The notes beneath the pieces are model-generated. The model was not told the origin of the DNA. It made no database searches and saw only the letters and a list, made by a program, of their open reading frames with translations. Shown in pieces: positions 52,753 through 61,351 of a stretch of DNA of 64,000 bases (within the stretch, counting starts at the first letter, position 1; each line of letters opens with the position of its first letter). The position numbers were made by a program, and so were the translations under genes. The stretch is taken from NCBI RefSeq assembly GCF_003837805.1, contig NZ_RQIT01000002.1:248001-312000 (forward strand), given 5' to 3'. The stretch is from Bradyrhizobium sp. RP6. Lineage in GTDB: Bacteria > Pseudomonadota > Alphaproteobacteria > Rhizobiales > Xanthobacteraceae.

Positions 52753-55596
52753 ATGGCAGTTAACGACGGTTCTGCGAACGCGCCAATTGGATCAGCGCAG
52801 CTTTCGAGCCTGCTGGATACGTATGGTGCGAACCGGCCGGCATGGAAAGTCGCAGGGGTGGACTATCACGTCGGCGTGCCCACGGGACTGGCGCTCAAGG
52901 ATCCGGCAACGATCTCGATGGCAGGCGTGTCCGTTGACACGGCCCACAAGAGCATCACGGTGACGGGCAGCAACGTCACGCTCGACGGTTATGATTTTGG
53001 CGGCTGGGCTGTCGTCACCTCGGCAGCGAACACCACCCTGACCAACTCGAACTTCAATGGTCTCAATCCGTCCGGGCCGCAGGACGCCGTTATTACAGGG
53101 ACGTCGTCGTCCTCCAATCTGCATATCTCCAACTGCACCATCGACGGTCTGAGCGGCGGCGGGCATGCCGAATTTCTCGTCGAAATGGAGGGGCCTGGCC
53201 TTACAATCGAATATTCGTGGCTGAAGAATTCCAACTCCGACTTGATCGGCCGCCATGGTCAAGACGGCGGCGACATCACGATCCAATATAACCTGCTGCA
53301 GCAGGCCGGCATGGGCGGCTCGGGCACCCACGGCGACTATCTCCAAGTCTATGGTCCGACCATTGATTCGACCCACATCCTTTACAACACGGCGGTTCAG
53401 GATGGCGGTACGACCCAGGGCTTCATTGCCGACAACACGAAGTCGGGCGAGTTCGCCGGCAACACGCTGATCGGCAGCGTCAGCTATTGGATGTCCGTCT
53501 CCGGTCCGGGGACCGATGCCGCCAATCTCAGCGGAGCATTTTCGACGCACGACAACTACTTCGATGTGACCAAAGCCTTCGGCTTTAACTATCCGGCCGC
53601 CGGGCCGGACGACTCCTATTCCCAGACCTCCTTCGTGCACAATGTGAACATGGTGACCGGCGAGGTCGAGCAGGATGCCAATGCGCCTGCTTACACCGGG
53701 CCCACCTACACGGAGCCGACTTCGCCTGCTCCGAGCGTCCCGGCACCGCCGAGCGCCCCGACGATCGCCTCCCTCTCGGGCGACAGCGGCGTTGCCGGCG
53801 ACGGTATCACGAATGACAATACCATCGAACTCAAAGGCGCCGCTGCGGCCAACAGCACGGTCAAGATCTACGACGGCTCGACGCAAATCGGCACGACCAC
53901 TGCGAGCTCGACCGGCAGCTGGGACTACATCACCAAGGTCCTGACCGACGCCAAGCATACGCTCACCGCGACTGCGACCGACTCGTCGGGCCAGACCAGC
54001 GTGGCATCGGCTGCGAAGGTCGTCACCATCGACACCGAGGCCCCGGCTGCTCCGACGATCGCGAGCGACACCGTGAACTCTGCCAATCAGGTGGTGGTGA
54101 CGGGGACTGCCGAAGCGAACAGCGCGATCAAGGTGTATGACGGAACGACGCAGGTCGGGACGGCGACAACCAACTCGAGCGGTGCGTGGAGTGTCACGAC
54201 GTCTGCGCTGTCGTCCGGTTCGCACCTGCTGACGGCCAAGGCGACGGACGTTGCCGGCAACGTCAGCGCTGCGTCGACGGCTGTGGATCCGGTCATTGGT
54301 TCCGGAACGACGGGCTCCACCGGCTCGGGCACCTCCGGTTCGGGTACCTCGGGTACAGGTACTTCCGGCTCGGGCACGTCTGGCTCAGGTACCTCGGGTA
54401 CAGGCACCTCCGGCTCGGGTACTTCCGGATCGGGTACCTCTGGCACCGGCACATCGGGCACGGGCACCTCTGCACCGGCCGCACCGAAGATCGCCACTTT
54501 TTCGAAAGACACCGGTGTCGCCGGTGATCACATCACGAGCGACAACACGCTGACCCTGACGGGGACCGCGGCAGCCAACAGCACGGTCAAGGTGTTCGAC
54601 GGCAAGACCCAGCTCGGCACGGTCACGGCGGATGCGAAGGGAGCGTGGCACTACTCGACTGCAGCGCTGCCCGACGGCAAGCACAGCTTCATCGCGACCG
54701 ACACGGTTTCCGGCGTCACCAGCAAGGCATCGACTGCGCTGGATGTCACGGTGGATACCGCTGCCCCCGATGCTCCGGTTCTGTTGAGCGATTCGACCAC
54801 GCACAACCGGGCAACGGTATCCGGCACCGCGGAAGCGGGAAGCTTGATCAAGCTCTATGAGGGCACGAACCTGCTCGGTACCGCGACCGTTGCAAGTGAC
54901 GGCGGCTGGAGCGTGACGACCCCGAATCTCAAGCAGGGGTCCCACACCTTCACCGCGACGGCCACCGACGCTGCCGACAACACCAGCGCCTTGTCGCAGC
55001 CGATTGATCCGCCGATTGGCCCGCACAGCGGCGGCGGCACCTCAACCGTGGAAGTCACCAATGTGCAGCACCATTGGGGTCACACGGCAACGATCAAGGG
55101 CACGGCCGATCCCAACAGCGCCATCAAGCTGTTTGACGGCACGACCTCGGTTGGTTCGGTCACCACGGGAGCCGACGGCATGTGGAGCTTCAAGACCTCG
55201 GACCTGTCGGGCAAGAGCCACGCCTTTTCCGCAAAGCAGGTCGACACCACAGGCCACGTGGTCGGGACCAACTCGGGCGAGGCGATCGTCGGTTCGGGCC
55301 GCAGCGACACGCTGACTGGTACCAAGGGCAACGACATCATGGTTGGCAAATGGGGTGCGGATACGTTCCAGTTCGCGTCGAACTTCGGCCATGACGTTAT
55401 CAAGGACTTCGCTGCCCGCGGGCCGGCTCACGACACGATCGAGTTCAGCAAGAGCGTGTTCGACAGTTTTGCGAGCGTTCTCTCCCATGCGGCCCAGTCA
55501 GGCCACGACGTCGTGATCGCGACGGGGAGCGACACCCTCACGCTGAAGAACACGCAGCTCGACAAGCTGAACAGCCACGACTTCCATTTCGCGTAG
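52753..55596 (+). CDS. Type I-secreted beta-helix protein with Ig-like repeats
   Basis: The 947-residue protein has CAGGAGAACAGG before ATG 52753 and no Sec signal. Residues about 1-315 form a beta-helix paralogous to the protein at 39966 (ITVTGSNVTLDGYDFGGWA, GTHGDYLQVYGP). Five Ig-like (Big-type) repeats follow in about 335-850, each with a pattern like ANSTVKIYDGSTQIGT and GAWSVTT. They are interrupted at about 516-577 by a Gly-Ser-Thr linker. The last 95 residues (GTKGNDIMVGKWGADTFQF, then SGHDVVIATGSDTLTL and a hydrophobic end) resemble RTX/serralysin-type C-termini recognised by type I exporters. The exporter genes follow. It is probably a secreted EPS-modifying or EPS-binding protein, comparable in layout to AlgE epimerases. 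Confidence 0.85.
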   Translation: MAVNDGSANAPIGSAQLSSLLDTYGANRPAWKVAGVDYHVGVPTGLALKDPATISMAGVSVDTAHKSITVTGSNVTLDGYDFGGWAVVTSAANTTLTNSNFNGLNPSGPQDAVITGTSSSSNLHISNCTIDGLSGGGHAEFLVEMEGPGLTIEYSWLKNSNSDLIGRHGQDGGDITIQYNLLQQAGMGGSGTHGDYLQVYGPTIDSTHILYNTAVQDGGTTQGFIADNTKSGEFAGNTLIGSVSYWMSVSGPGTDAANLSGAFSTHDNYFDVTKAFGFNYPAAGPDDSYSQTSFVHNVNMVTGEVEQDANAPAYTGPTYTEPTSPAPSVPAPPSAPTIASLSGDSGVAGDGITNDNTIELKGAAAANSTVKIYDGSTQIGTTTASSTGSWDYITKVLTDAKHTLTATATDSSGQTSVASAAKVVTIDTEAPAAPTIASDTVNSANQVVVTGTAEANSAIKVYDGTTQVGTATTNSSGAWSVTTSALSSGSHLLTAKATDVAGNVSAASTAVDPVIGSGTTGSTGSGTSGSGTSGTGTSGSGTSGSGTSGTGTSGSGTSGSGTSGTGTSGTGTSAPAAPKIATFSKDTGVAGDHITSDNTLTLTGTAAANSTVKVFDGKTQLGTVTADAKGAWHYSTAALPDGKHSFIATDTVSGVTSKASTALDVTVDTAAPDAPVLLSDSTTHNRATVSGTAEAGSLIKLYEGTNLLGTATVASDGGWSVTTPNLKQGSHTFTATATDAADNTSALSQPIDPPIGPHSGGGTSTVEVTNVQHHWGHTATIKGTADPNSAIKLFDGTTSVGSVTTGADGMWSFKTSDLSGKSHAFSAKQVDTTGHVVGTNSGEAIVGSGRSDTLTGTKGNDIMVGKWGADTFQFASNFGHDVIKDFAARGPAHDTIEFSKSVFDSFASVLSHAAQSGHDVVIATGSDTLTLKNTQLDKLNSHDFHFA
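54297..54478 (+). repeat. In-frame GSGTSGTGTS coding repeat
   Basis: About 180 nt encode a run of short units of Gly, Ser and Thr only (GSGTSGSGTSGTGTSG and variants). The underlying DNA is a degenerate 15-18 bp tandem repeat around GGCTCGGGTACCTCC. It forms a flexible linker between the second and third Ig-like domains and is a likely site of length variation by slippage. Confidence 0.7.
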
Positions 55597-55646
55597 TCGC
55601 GAGTTCGGCGACAGGGAGTAGCCACCCATCTGCGGTGCAGATCATG

Positions 55647-55672
55647 GAAGGCGGGGGATGGTCCCCGCCTTC
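55647..55672 (+). terminator. Hairpin terminator after the secreted protein gene
   Basis: GAAGGCGGGG and CCCCGCCTTC form a perfect 10-bp stem around a short loop, followed by TTCTATT. It lies 50 nt after the stop codon and would separate this gene from the exporter operon, although the T-run is weak. Confidence 0.65.
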
Positions 55673-56458
55673 TTCTATTCCGGCTGCCTCTCTTGCTCCA
55701 CGCATGAGCAGCTTCGCCGTGTTGGCGGGATACAAGGCGCGGACAGGATCGCTATGCGCAACCTTGGCCGGCCGGCGCTTTGGCGACGGTCATTCTCGGA
55801 CCGCCAGCAACCAAGCGCGCGCCGCTACACTTTGTCGCTCCGATTTGACGGTCTTGTCCGGCTCTCATCGCGTCAGGGCTATTGCGGGTACGTGGGAATA
55901 AATAGAATTAAATGCAGTGCCGGTCACGTGCCCCGCACGGTCTCGTCGGGGCGTTGAAGCAAACGATTTCTGTGGGCTAAGGCCATGCCGCAACGGAAAG
56001 CGTGTTGAGTCTGGCTGTCCGGCGTGAGATCAGGGATATGCGCGACGATTTAATCAGGGAAAATGCGCGATTATTTCGGCGCCGCGAGTTGGCGTGATGG
56101 TTAAAAAAAACCTCGGCCCGGCCCCCATCTGGTCCCAAAAAAGCCCATGGCGACCGGCACGTGAGGCCAGGCTGATTAACCATGAGGTGGTGATGCGGAT
56201 CGCCACGATACGCGCTCTGCGAACGGCTTGGTCGTGGAGTACGGATCGAAGAAACTGGGAGCGCAGATCAAATGGCAGGATGGCCATCATCTCACGGTAG
56301 CGCCGGCGGGCAACACGCTCAGGTTGACAAGGCTCGGTGCGCAGATTGGCCTGACTTCTACTTCGCGTAACTAGCTCGACGACAGGGACATCAAACTCAA
56401 ATCTGCCTTCGGGACTTCTTGGGGATCTCACATAAGGCACGGTTCAAGGGTGGGAGCC
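55673..56458. other. Non-coding gap before the exporter operon, with possible relic
   Basis: There is no supported gene in almost 800 nt. The second copy of the 17-bp repeat lies at 56130-56146. At 56229-56372 the plus strand has an open stretch without start (VVEYGSKKLGAQIKWQDGHH and onward) that could be eroded coding sequence, but I do not recognise it. The exporter promoter must lie in this gap. Confidence 0.4.
56130..56146 (+). repeat. 17-bp repeat, copy 2 (TGGTCCCAAAAAAGCCC)
   Basis: This is an exact match to 52599-52615, placed about 310 nt before the exporter ATPase start. The flanks are partly conserved, with CCGGC shortly downstream and a later GAGGTGGTGATG that parallels CACGTGGTGG in copy 1. 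Confidence 0.5.
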
Positions 56459-58393
56459 ATGACAAACTTTGAGCGGTGGGGGGTGATCCCCCTGCCAGCA
56501 AGCTTTTTTCGGATCCAACTTTCGCATCTGGCGAGATTTGGGGCTGTCGTACGACAGTGGGTGGAAGACGCCGAACTGCGGACGCGAGGTCCGATCGGCT
56601 CGGCAAAGCACCTCGTCGAAGTCCTGCGGCAACGACTGTTCTCCGGTCATCCGCGGCCGGCTAACGACTATGATGAGTCGCGGTCGGAGTTGTCGGGCTT
56701 CCTGCGGTCTTGCCGCCGGATATTCTGGGCACTTGCGGCCTTCAGCGGGATGAGCAATCTCCTTATGCTCACCGGCTCGTTCTTCATGCTGCAAGTCTAC
56801 GATCGGGTGCTGCCCGGGCGCAGCATACCGACGCTGATCGCCTTAATGGTTCTGGCCACGGTGCTTTACCTGTTTCAGGGCGGGCTCGACCTCGTCAGGA
56901 GCAGGATCAGCGCCCGGGTCGGCCGGTATTTCGATGAAAGGCTCGGCGTTCGCATATTCGACGCGCTCGTTCGCCTGCCCCTGAAGACCAGAGCCGATGG
57001 CGACGGCTTGCAGCCGGTGCGCGACCTTGATCAGGTCCGCAGCTTCCTGTCGAGCGGAGGGCCGACGGCGCTGTTCGATCTGCCCTGGATGCCGATCTAT
57101 CTTGGCGTCTGCTTCCTCTTTCACTTCTGGATTGGCGTCACTGCGCTGGCCGGCGCGCTGGTGCTGGTCGGCATTACGGTGCTCACGGAGACGCGGACAC
57201 GAGGGCCGGCAAAGGCGTCCTCGCGTCTTGCGGTCTCGCGAACGGCATTGGCGCTCGAGGGGCGGCGAAATGCCGAGGTTCTGCAGGCCATGGGCATGCG
57301 GCAGCAGGCGGCGTTGCGCTGGCAGGAAGTCAACGCGAAGTACCTCGCGGCCCATGAACGGGCCAGCGACGTCGCAAACGGGCTCGGGGGGGCCTCCAAG
57401 ATCTTTCGAGCGATCCTGCAATCGCTGGTTCTTGCCGTCGGCGCGGTCCTCGTCATCAACCAGGAATCGACGGCCGGCATCATCATTGCCGGATCGATCC
57501 TCACCGCGCGGGCACTGGCGCCCGTCGAAATGGCTATTGCGAACTGGAAAGGATTCGTCGCCGCGCGGCAGTCGGGACAACGGCTCGATCATCTGCTGAA
57601 GCTGCTGCCTCACGAGGAGGAGCGGCTGGCATTGCCTCCCCCTGCCGAAACGCTTACGGTCGAGCATCTCTATATCGGCGCACCAAACTCGGAGAAGCCC
57701 ACGCTCGGCGAAGTGTCGTTCCAACTGCGGAGCGGGCAGGCCGTCGGAATCATCGGGCCGAGCGGATCCGGCAAATCCACGCTGGCGCGAGCGCTGGTGG
57801 GGGTATGGCCGTGCATTCGCGGCCGGATACGGCTGGACAATGCCGCACTCGATCACTGGTCTTCGGATGCCCTCGGCAAGCACATCGGCTATCTGCCCCA
57901 GGACGTCGAATTGTTCGACGGTAGCATTGCCATGAACATCGCACGGTTCGATCCGCAAGCGACGGCTGCCGCTGTTCTGGAGGCCGCACATGCCGCCGGT
58001 GCGCACGATCTCGTCCTTTCGCTTCCGGACGGCTACGGCACGAAGATCGGCGAGGGAGGACTGGCGCTGTCCGCCGGGCAGCGGCAGCGCATCGGTCTCG
58101 CGCGTGCCTTCTACGGTAAACCCTTCCTGGTCGTGCTCGATGAGCCCTCCTCCAATCTCGATGCAGAGGGCGAGGAGGCGCTGACCGAGGCGATCCTGAA
58201 CGTGCGCCGCCGCGGTGGGATTGTCGCCGTCGTCGCGCATCGTCCCAAGGCGCTTGAAGGCGTAGACCATGTCCTGTGCCTTGGCGAAGGCAGGGTTCAG
58301 TCCTTCGGCAAGCGAGAGGAGGTTCTCAAGAAAGTGTTGCGGAATCCGGTGCCGCTCAAGGTCGTCGCTGAAGCTCACGGAGGAGGGCGATGA
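56459..58393 (+). CDS. Type I secretion ABC transporter (PrtD/PrsD-like)
   Basis: The protein has 644 residues from ATG 56459 (GGGTGGGAG upstream). Residues about 80-380 are the membrane domain (ELSGFLRSCRRIFWALAAFS, LTGSFFMLQVYDRVLPGRS, LPWMPIYLGVCFLFHF). The ATPase domain has GIIGPSGSGKSTLARAL, signature LSAGQRQRIGLARA and LVVLDEPSSNLDAEG. The first 75 residues are an N-terminal extension beyond the usual PrtD start. It would export the 947-residue protein, and in rhizobia PrsD-type exporters carry EPS glycanases. Its stop overlaps the HlyD-type gene by 4 nt. No TolC homologue is in the window. Confidence 0.92.
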   Translation: MTNFERWGVIPLPASFFRIQLSHLARFGAVVRQWVEDAELRTRGPIGSAKHLVEVLRQRLFSGHPRPANDYDESRSELSGFLRSCRRIFWALAAFSGMSNLLMLTGSFFMLQVYDRVLPGRSIPTLIALMVLATVLYLFQGGLDLVRSRISARVGRYFDERLGVRIFDALVRLPLKTRADGDGLQPVRDLDQVRSFLSSGGPTALFDLPWMPIYLGVCFLFHFWIGVTALAGALVLVGITVLTETRTRGPAKASSRLAVSRTALALEGRRNAEVLQAMGMRQQAALRWQEVNAKYLAAHERASDVANGLGGASKIFRAILQSLVLAVGAVLVINQESTAGIIIAGSILTARALAPVEMAIANWKGFVAARQSGQRLDHLLKLLPHEEERLALPPPAETLTVEHLYIGAPNSEKPTLGEVSFQLRSGQAVGIIGPSGSGKSTLARALVGVWPCIRGRIRLDNAALDHWSSDALGKHIGYLPQDVELFDGSIAMNIARFDPQATAAAVLEAAHAAGAHDLVLSLPDGYGTKIGEGGLALSAGQRQRIGLARAFYGKPFLVVLDEPSSNLDAEGEEALTEAILNVRRRGGIVAVVAHRPKALEGVDHVLCLGEGRVQSFGKREEVLKKVLRNPVPLKVVAEAHGGGR

Positions 58394-59703
58394 ACGCTCA
58401 GGTAGCGCCGGCGCTGCAATCCATCCAGCGTTACATGATCGTCGGATTGATCATGCTCGCTCTGGTGACCTTTGGGGTCGGCGGCTGGGCGACGACGACC
58501 CAATTGTCGGGCGCGGTGATCGCCCAGGGCGTGGTCGTGGTGGATTCGAGCGTCAAGAAGGTTCAGCACGCCACCGGCGGGATCGTGGGAGAGTTGCGCG
58601 TGCGGCAGGGCGACCGGGTCAAGGCGGGCGACATTCTGATACGCCTCGACGAGACTCAGACGCTCGCGAATGCGACAATCGTCACCAACAGCATCGATGA
58701 GCTGCTCGCGCGGCAGGCGCGTCTCGAGGCCGAGCGCGATGGTTCCGAGCGGGTGACGTTTCCCAAAGTGCTGCTCGACCGAGCCAAGGAGAACAACTCG
58801 GAAGCGAGCCGTGCGATCGCCGCGGAGCGGAAGCTGTTTGACCTGCGTCGCCAGGCGAGGAGCGGCCAGAAGGCGCAGCTGCAGGAGAAAAGCACGCAGC
58901 TGGAGAACGAGATCAAGGGCTATGTGGGACAGACCGAGGCCAAGCAGAAGGAAGTCGAATTCATCCGTCAGGAGCTGGAGGGCGTGCGCAGCCTCTGGCA
59001 GAAGAATCTGGTGCCGATCACGCGGCTCAATTCCCTCGAGCGCGACTCGGCCCGCATCGAAGGCGAGCGCAGCCAGCTCGCAGGAATGATTGCTCAGTCG
59101 AAGGGCAAGATCTCCGAAATCGGCCTCCAGATCATTCAGGTCGACCAGGACCTTCGGACGGAGGTCGGTAAGGACCTGATCGAGACGCGCTCGAAACTCT
59201 CCGAACTGAGCGAGCGCAGAACTGCGGCGGTCGATCAATTGAATCGGGTCGACATCAGGGCACCGCAATCCGGCCGCGTCCACGAACTCAGCGTCCACAC
59301 GGTCGGAGGTGTAATCGCACCCGGCGAGCAAATCATGCTGATCGTGCCTGACGCGGATTCGCTCGCCGTCGAGGTCAAGATCGCACCGAAGGACATCGAC
59401 CAGGTCTATGTGGGGCAGACCGCGACAATGCGCTTCGCGGCCTTCAACCAGAAGACCACGCCCGAAATCGACGGCGAGGTCAGCATGGTCTCGGCGGACA
59501 GTACGCAGGATCAGCGGGCCGGCACGAGCTACTATACCGGGCGCGTCCTGCTGAAGCCCGAAGAGCTGGCGAAACTCGGGTCGGCCAAGCTGCTGCCCGG
59601 CATGCCGGTGGAGGTCTTCATCAAGACGGCAGGTCGGACCGCGCTGTCCTACCTGCTCAAGCCGCTGCACGATCAGGCCGAGCGTGCGTTCAAGGAGCGC
59701 TGA
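58390..59703 (+). CDS. HlyD family type I secretion adaptor (PrtE/PrsE-like)
   Basis: The 437-residue protein has one N-terminal membrane helix (about 16-38, MIVGLIMLALVTFGVGGWA). The lipoyl-like half KKVQHATGGIVGELRVRQGD and a long coiled coil (about 90-280) follow, then the second half VDIRAPQSGRVHELSVHTVG and the beta-barrel region. VPDADSLAVEVKIAPKDID and the C-terminal SYLLKPLHDQAERAFKE are typical of PrtE/PrsE. It bridges the ABC exporter to an outer-membrane TolC-type channel. It is translationally coupled to the exporter gene. Confidence 0.93.
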   Translation: MNAQVAPALQSIQRYMIVGLIMLALVTFGVGGWATTTQLSGAVIAQGVVVVDSSVKKVQHATGGIVGELRVRQGDRVKAGDILIRLDETQTLANATIVTNSIDELLARQARLEAERDGSERVTFPKVLLDRAKENNSEASRAIAAERKLFDLRRQARSGQKAQLQEKSTQLENEIKGYVGQTEAKQKEVEFIRQELEGVRSLWQKNLVPITRLNSLERDSARIEGERSQLAGMIAQSKGKISEIGLQIIQVDQDLRTEVGKDLIETRSKLSELSERRTAAVDQLNRVDIRAPQSGRVHELSVHTVGGVIAPGEQIMLIVPDADSLAVEVKIAPKDIDQVYVGQTATMRFAAFNQKTTPEIDGEVSMVSADSTQDQRAGTSYYTGRVLLKPEELAKLGSAKLLPGMPVEVFIKTAGRTALSYLLKPLHDQAERAFKER

Positions 59704-59716
59704 TTCCTCGGGGAAG

Positions 59717-60145
59717 CTAGCGGCGCTCGACTTCAGGGCGATCGGGCCAACGCCTATACGTGGGCGTCGGCGTTGGGGCAGCCTCTGAAAGCACGGCGTC
59801 AGCACCGGGCGTACCCGACCGACGAAAGAGCGTCACGAGCCGAGACAGAATCTGCAGCCTGGCTTGAAGACCCAACCGCGCCGTTATGGTGATGTCAGCT
59901 CGCCGCAAGAGGTCTGGCGGGGCGAACATGGTGAGGTTGCCCCACCTCCCGATCAACCGCAGTAGAGCACGCGGCTTTCGACGGATCGAGCGTGGCGGAT
60001 GCCTGTTGCTCCTGGGTGGAACTACCGATCGCTCGAGCGACCGTCCGCTCAGCACGTCCATTCGCTTGGCGTACAGGGTCATCACCGCCACACAGGCAAG
60101 TATTATAGTTTCGGCCCCCAGAACGACGAGCAGCTCACCTGGCAT
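59717..60145 (-). CDS. Hypothetical single-pass membrane protein
   Basis: The 142-residue protein starts at 60145 with GAGGA upstream. It has one hydrophobic N-terminal segment (LLVVLGAETIILACVAVMTL) and a strongly basic remainder ending in a Pro-rich tail. No family is recognised. It is convergent with the HlyD-type gene and lies downstream of the exosortase-type locus on the same strand. It may be real, but overprediction is possible. Confidence 0.4.
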   Translation of the reverse strand: MPGELLVVLGAETIILACVAVMTLYAKRMDVLSGRSLERSVVPPRSNRHPPRSIRRKPRALLRLIGRWGNLTMFAPPDLLRRADITITARLGLQARLQILSRLVTLFRRSGTPGADAVLSEAAPTPTPTYRRWPDRPEVERR

Positions 60146-60471
60146 TTTAAATCTGTCCTCCCCGAGGAAGGCCCGTTTGAAGATCTTGTCTCGGTGAACA
60201 GCTGGTTCAATCGACGATTGGCTGGATAGTCTCGACAGCCGTCACAACACGACAGCGCGCCGGCATGAGTCGTAACTGGGGCCGCGTCGCGCCGAACCGG
60301 CATTCGTCCGCTTACGCAACTGTGGCCTGCCGGTCGAGACGGCGGTGGGACCCGGCTTGCAAACAGCGAGGGGGGCATGAAGCTAGCCGCCGTTCCCTCC
60401 CTGCTCGCACGCCATACGCCCCGAGCAGGATTGTTCGACTTCGCGCGGTACAGAGCTCGATCAAGTCGCGC

Positions 60472-60705
60472 CTAGTCCGGTTTGCGTTGACGGCGCCTGA
60501 TTATCCAATAGGCCGCATAGGCAACCCCGGCGAAGGATAGCCCCGCGCCCGCGACCGGTCCAGGCGCGCCCTGTGCTGTTCCCTGGCCGACGTAGGTGTA
60601 GCTTTGGTCAGGAGGAAAGAACAGGGTAGCCGTGAAATAGACGCCGGCCGGCACCGCTGCGGCCATCGTGAGGAAAATTGCGAGGACCCACCCGGGCAAC
60701 GTCAT
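60472..60705 (-). CDS. Small membrane protein with PEP-CTERM-like tail, candidate exosortase substrate
   Basis: The 77-residue protein has GGAGAAAAG before the ATG at 60705. Residues 5-27 are hydrophobic (signal-like). A short polar middle of about 20 residues (PPDQSYTYVGQGTAQG) is followed by APGP at 47-50, a hydrophobic stretch 51-69 and the basic end RRRQRK. This triad (Pro-containing motif, membrane helix, Arg-rich tail) is the layout of PEP-CTERM-type sorting signals. The exosortase-type gene lies 0.6 kb upstream on the same strand. If processed, only a tiny mature peptide would remain, so it may be a modified surface peptide or a regulatory substrate. The link is inferred. Confidence 0.6.
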   Translation of the reverse strand: MTLPGWVLAIFLTMAAAVPAGVYFTATLFFPPDQSYTYVGQGTAQGAPGPVAGAGLSFAGVAYAAYWIIRRRQRKPD

Positions 60706-60720
60706 GGCCTTTTCTCCTGC

Positions 60721-60786
60721 AGTTTATAAAATAAATGTTTACGATATTATAATCATCAAAAATTAAATCGATGTCAATATAAATCT
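60721..60786. promoter_or_regulatory. AT-rich island upstream of the small PEP-CTERM-like gene
   Basis: TTTATAAAATAAATG, CGATATTATAATCATC and AAAATTAAATCGATG lie just upstream of the 77-residue gene and probably include its own promoter, separate from the exosortase operon. Confidence 0.45.
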
Positions 60787-60874
60787 CGGATAGAGCTTAA
60801 TGGAGAATACGCGCGCGACGATTTGGCGCCAGGACATCAAGACCCGATGGTCGCACGAGAAGGTCGAAACTGAA

Positions 60875-61351
60875 TCACGCGGTGCGATCCTGAATCGTAG
60901 CCCATGGGAGCCGTTCCGCATTGCAGCCCAAGCTCTCCGCCACGTCGATGACCGGGGTGATGTGTCGAACGAATCCAAGTTCGCGAAGAAATCTCGACCA
61001 CAGATAATGAAGCACCGTCCAGGCTATCGGCTGTTGCGCGTACACTTCGCCCCGAAACACGACGAACGAGCGATCGGTTCCTGGTGCCAGATGTCGAACG
61101 AGATTTCTGTTGGAGCCGTCGGGAGTAAGCCTTGCGACCTGCAATCGACATGACGCTCTGGTGGCGCGGATGATCAGAGTGCCGGTCGTAACTTCATTGG
61201 TCGCTACGACGCTGAAGTGATTTTGTTCGAGAAATCTAACAAGATCCTCTCTTAGCTGGCCTGGATTTTCGAATGGTATCGCAATCTTCCATGCAGTGGC
61301 TAGCAACAGCACGGCGGCGATAACCCAGTTAAAGCGGACGGAGCAGCTCAC
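60875..61351 (-). CDS. Exosortase-linked hypothetical membrane-anchored protein
   Basis: The 158-residue protein has one N-terminal membrane segment (FNWVIAAVLLLATAWKIAIP) followed by a soluble domain with SVVATNEVTTGTLIIRATRA and FVVFRGEVYAQQP. Its start overlaps the exosortase-type gene by 23 nt, so the two are translationally coupled. Small periplasmic partners of this kind often accompany exosortases. Its role is unknown; substrate presentation or EPS coupling is possible. Confidence 0.7.
   Translation of the reverse strand: MSCSVRFNWVIAAVLLLATAWKIAIPFENPGQLREDLVRFLEQNHFSVVATNEVTTGTLIIRATRASCRLQVARLTPDGSNRNLVRHLAPGTDRSFVVFRGEVYAQQPIAWTVLHYLWSRFLRELGFVRHITPVIDVAESLGCNAERLPWATIQDRTA

Noticed and set aside
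52792..54225. Long open frame (477 codons) antisense to the secreted beta-helix protein
   Set aside because: It is the mirror of a GC-rich repetitive gene, has low-complexity Arg/Gly/Val content, no start signal and no family motif.
54297..54478. Regular tandem repeat considered as a CRISPR-like array
   Set aside because: There are no unique spacers, and the unit is an in-frame Gly-Ser-Thr coding repeat inside a gene.
55673..56440. Several frames of 60-130 codons in the gap before the exporter gene
   Set aside because: They lack start signals and consistent codon use. The similarity of two of them to a frame near 52650 is explained by the shared nucleotide repeat.
56843..59805. Two long minus-strand frames opposite the exporter ATPase and HlyD-type genes
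   Set aside because: Both are frame shadows caused by high GC at third positions; the plus-strand proteins have clear motifs.
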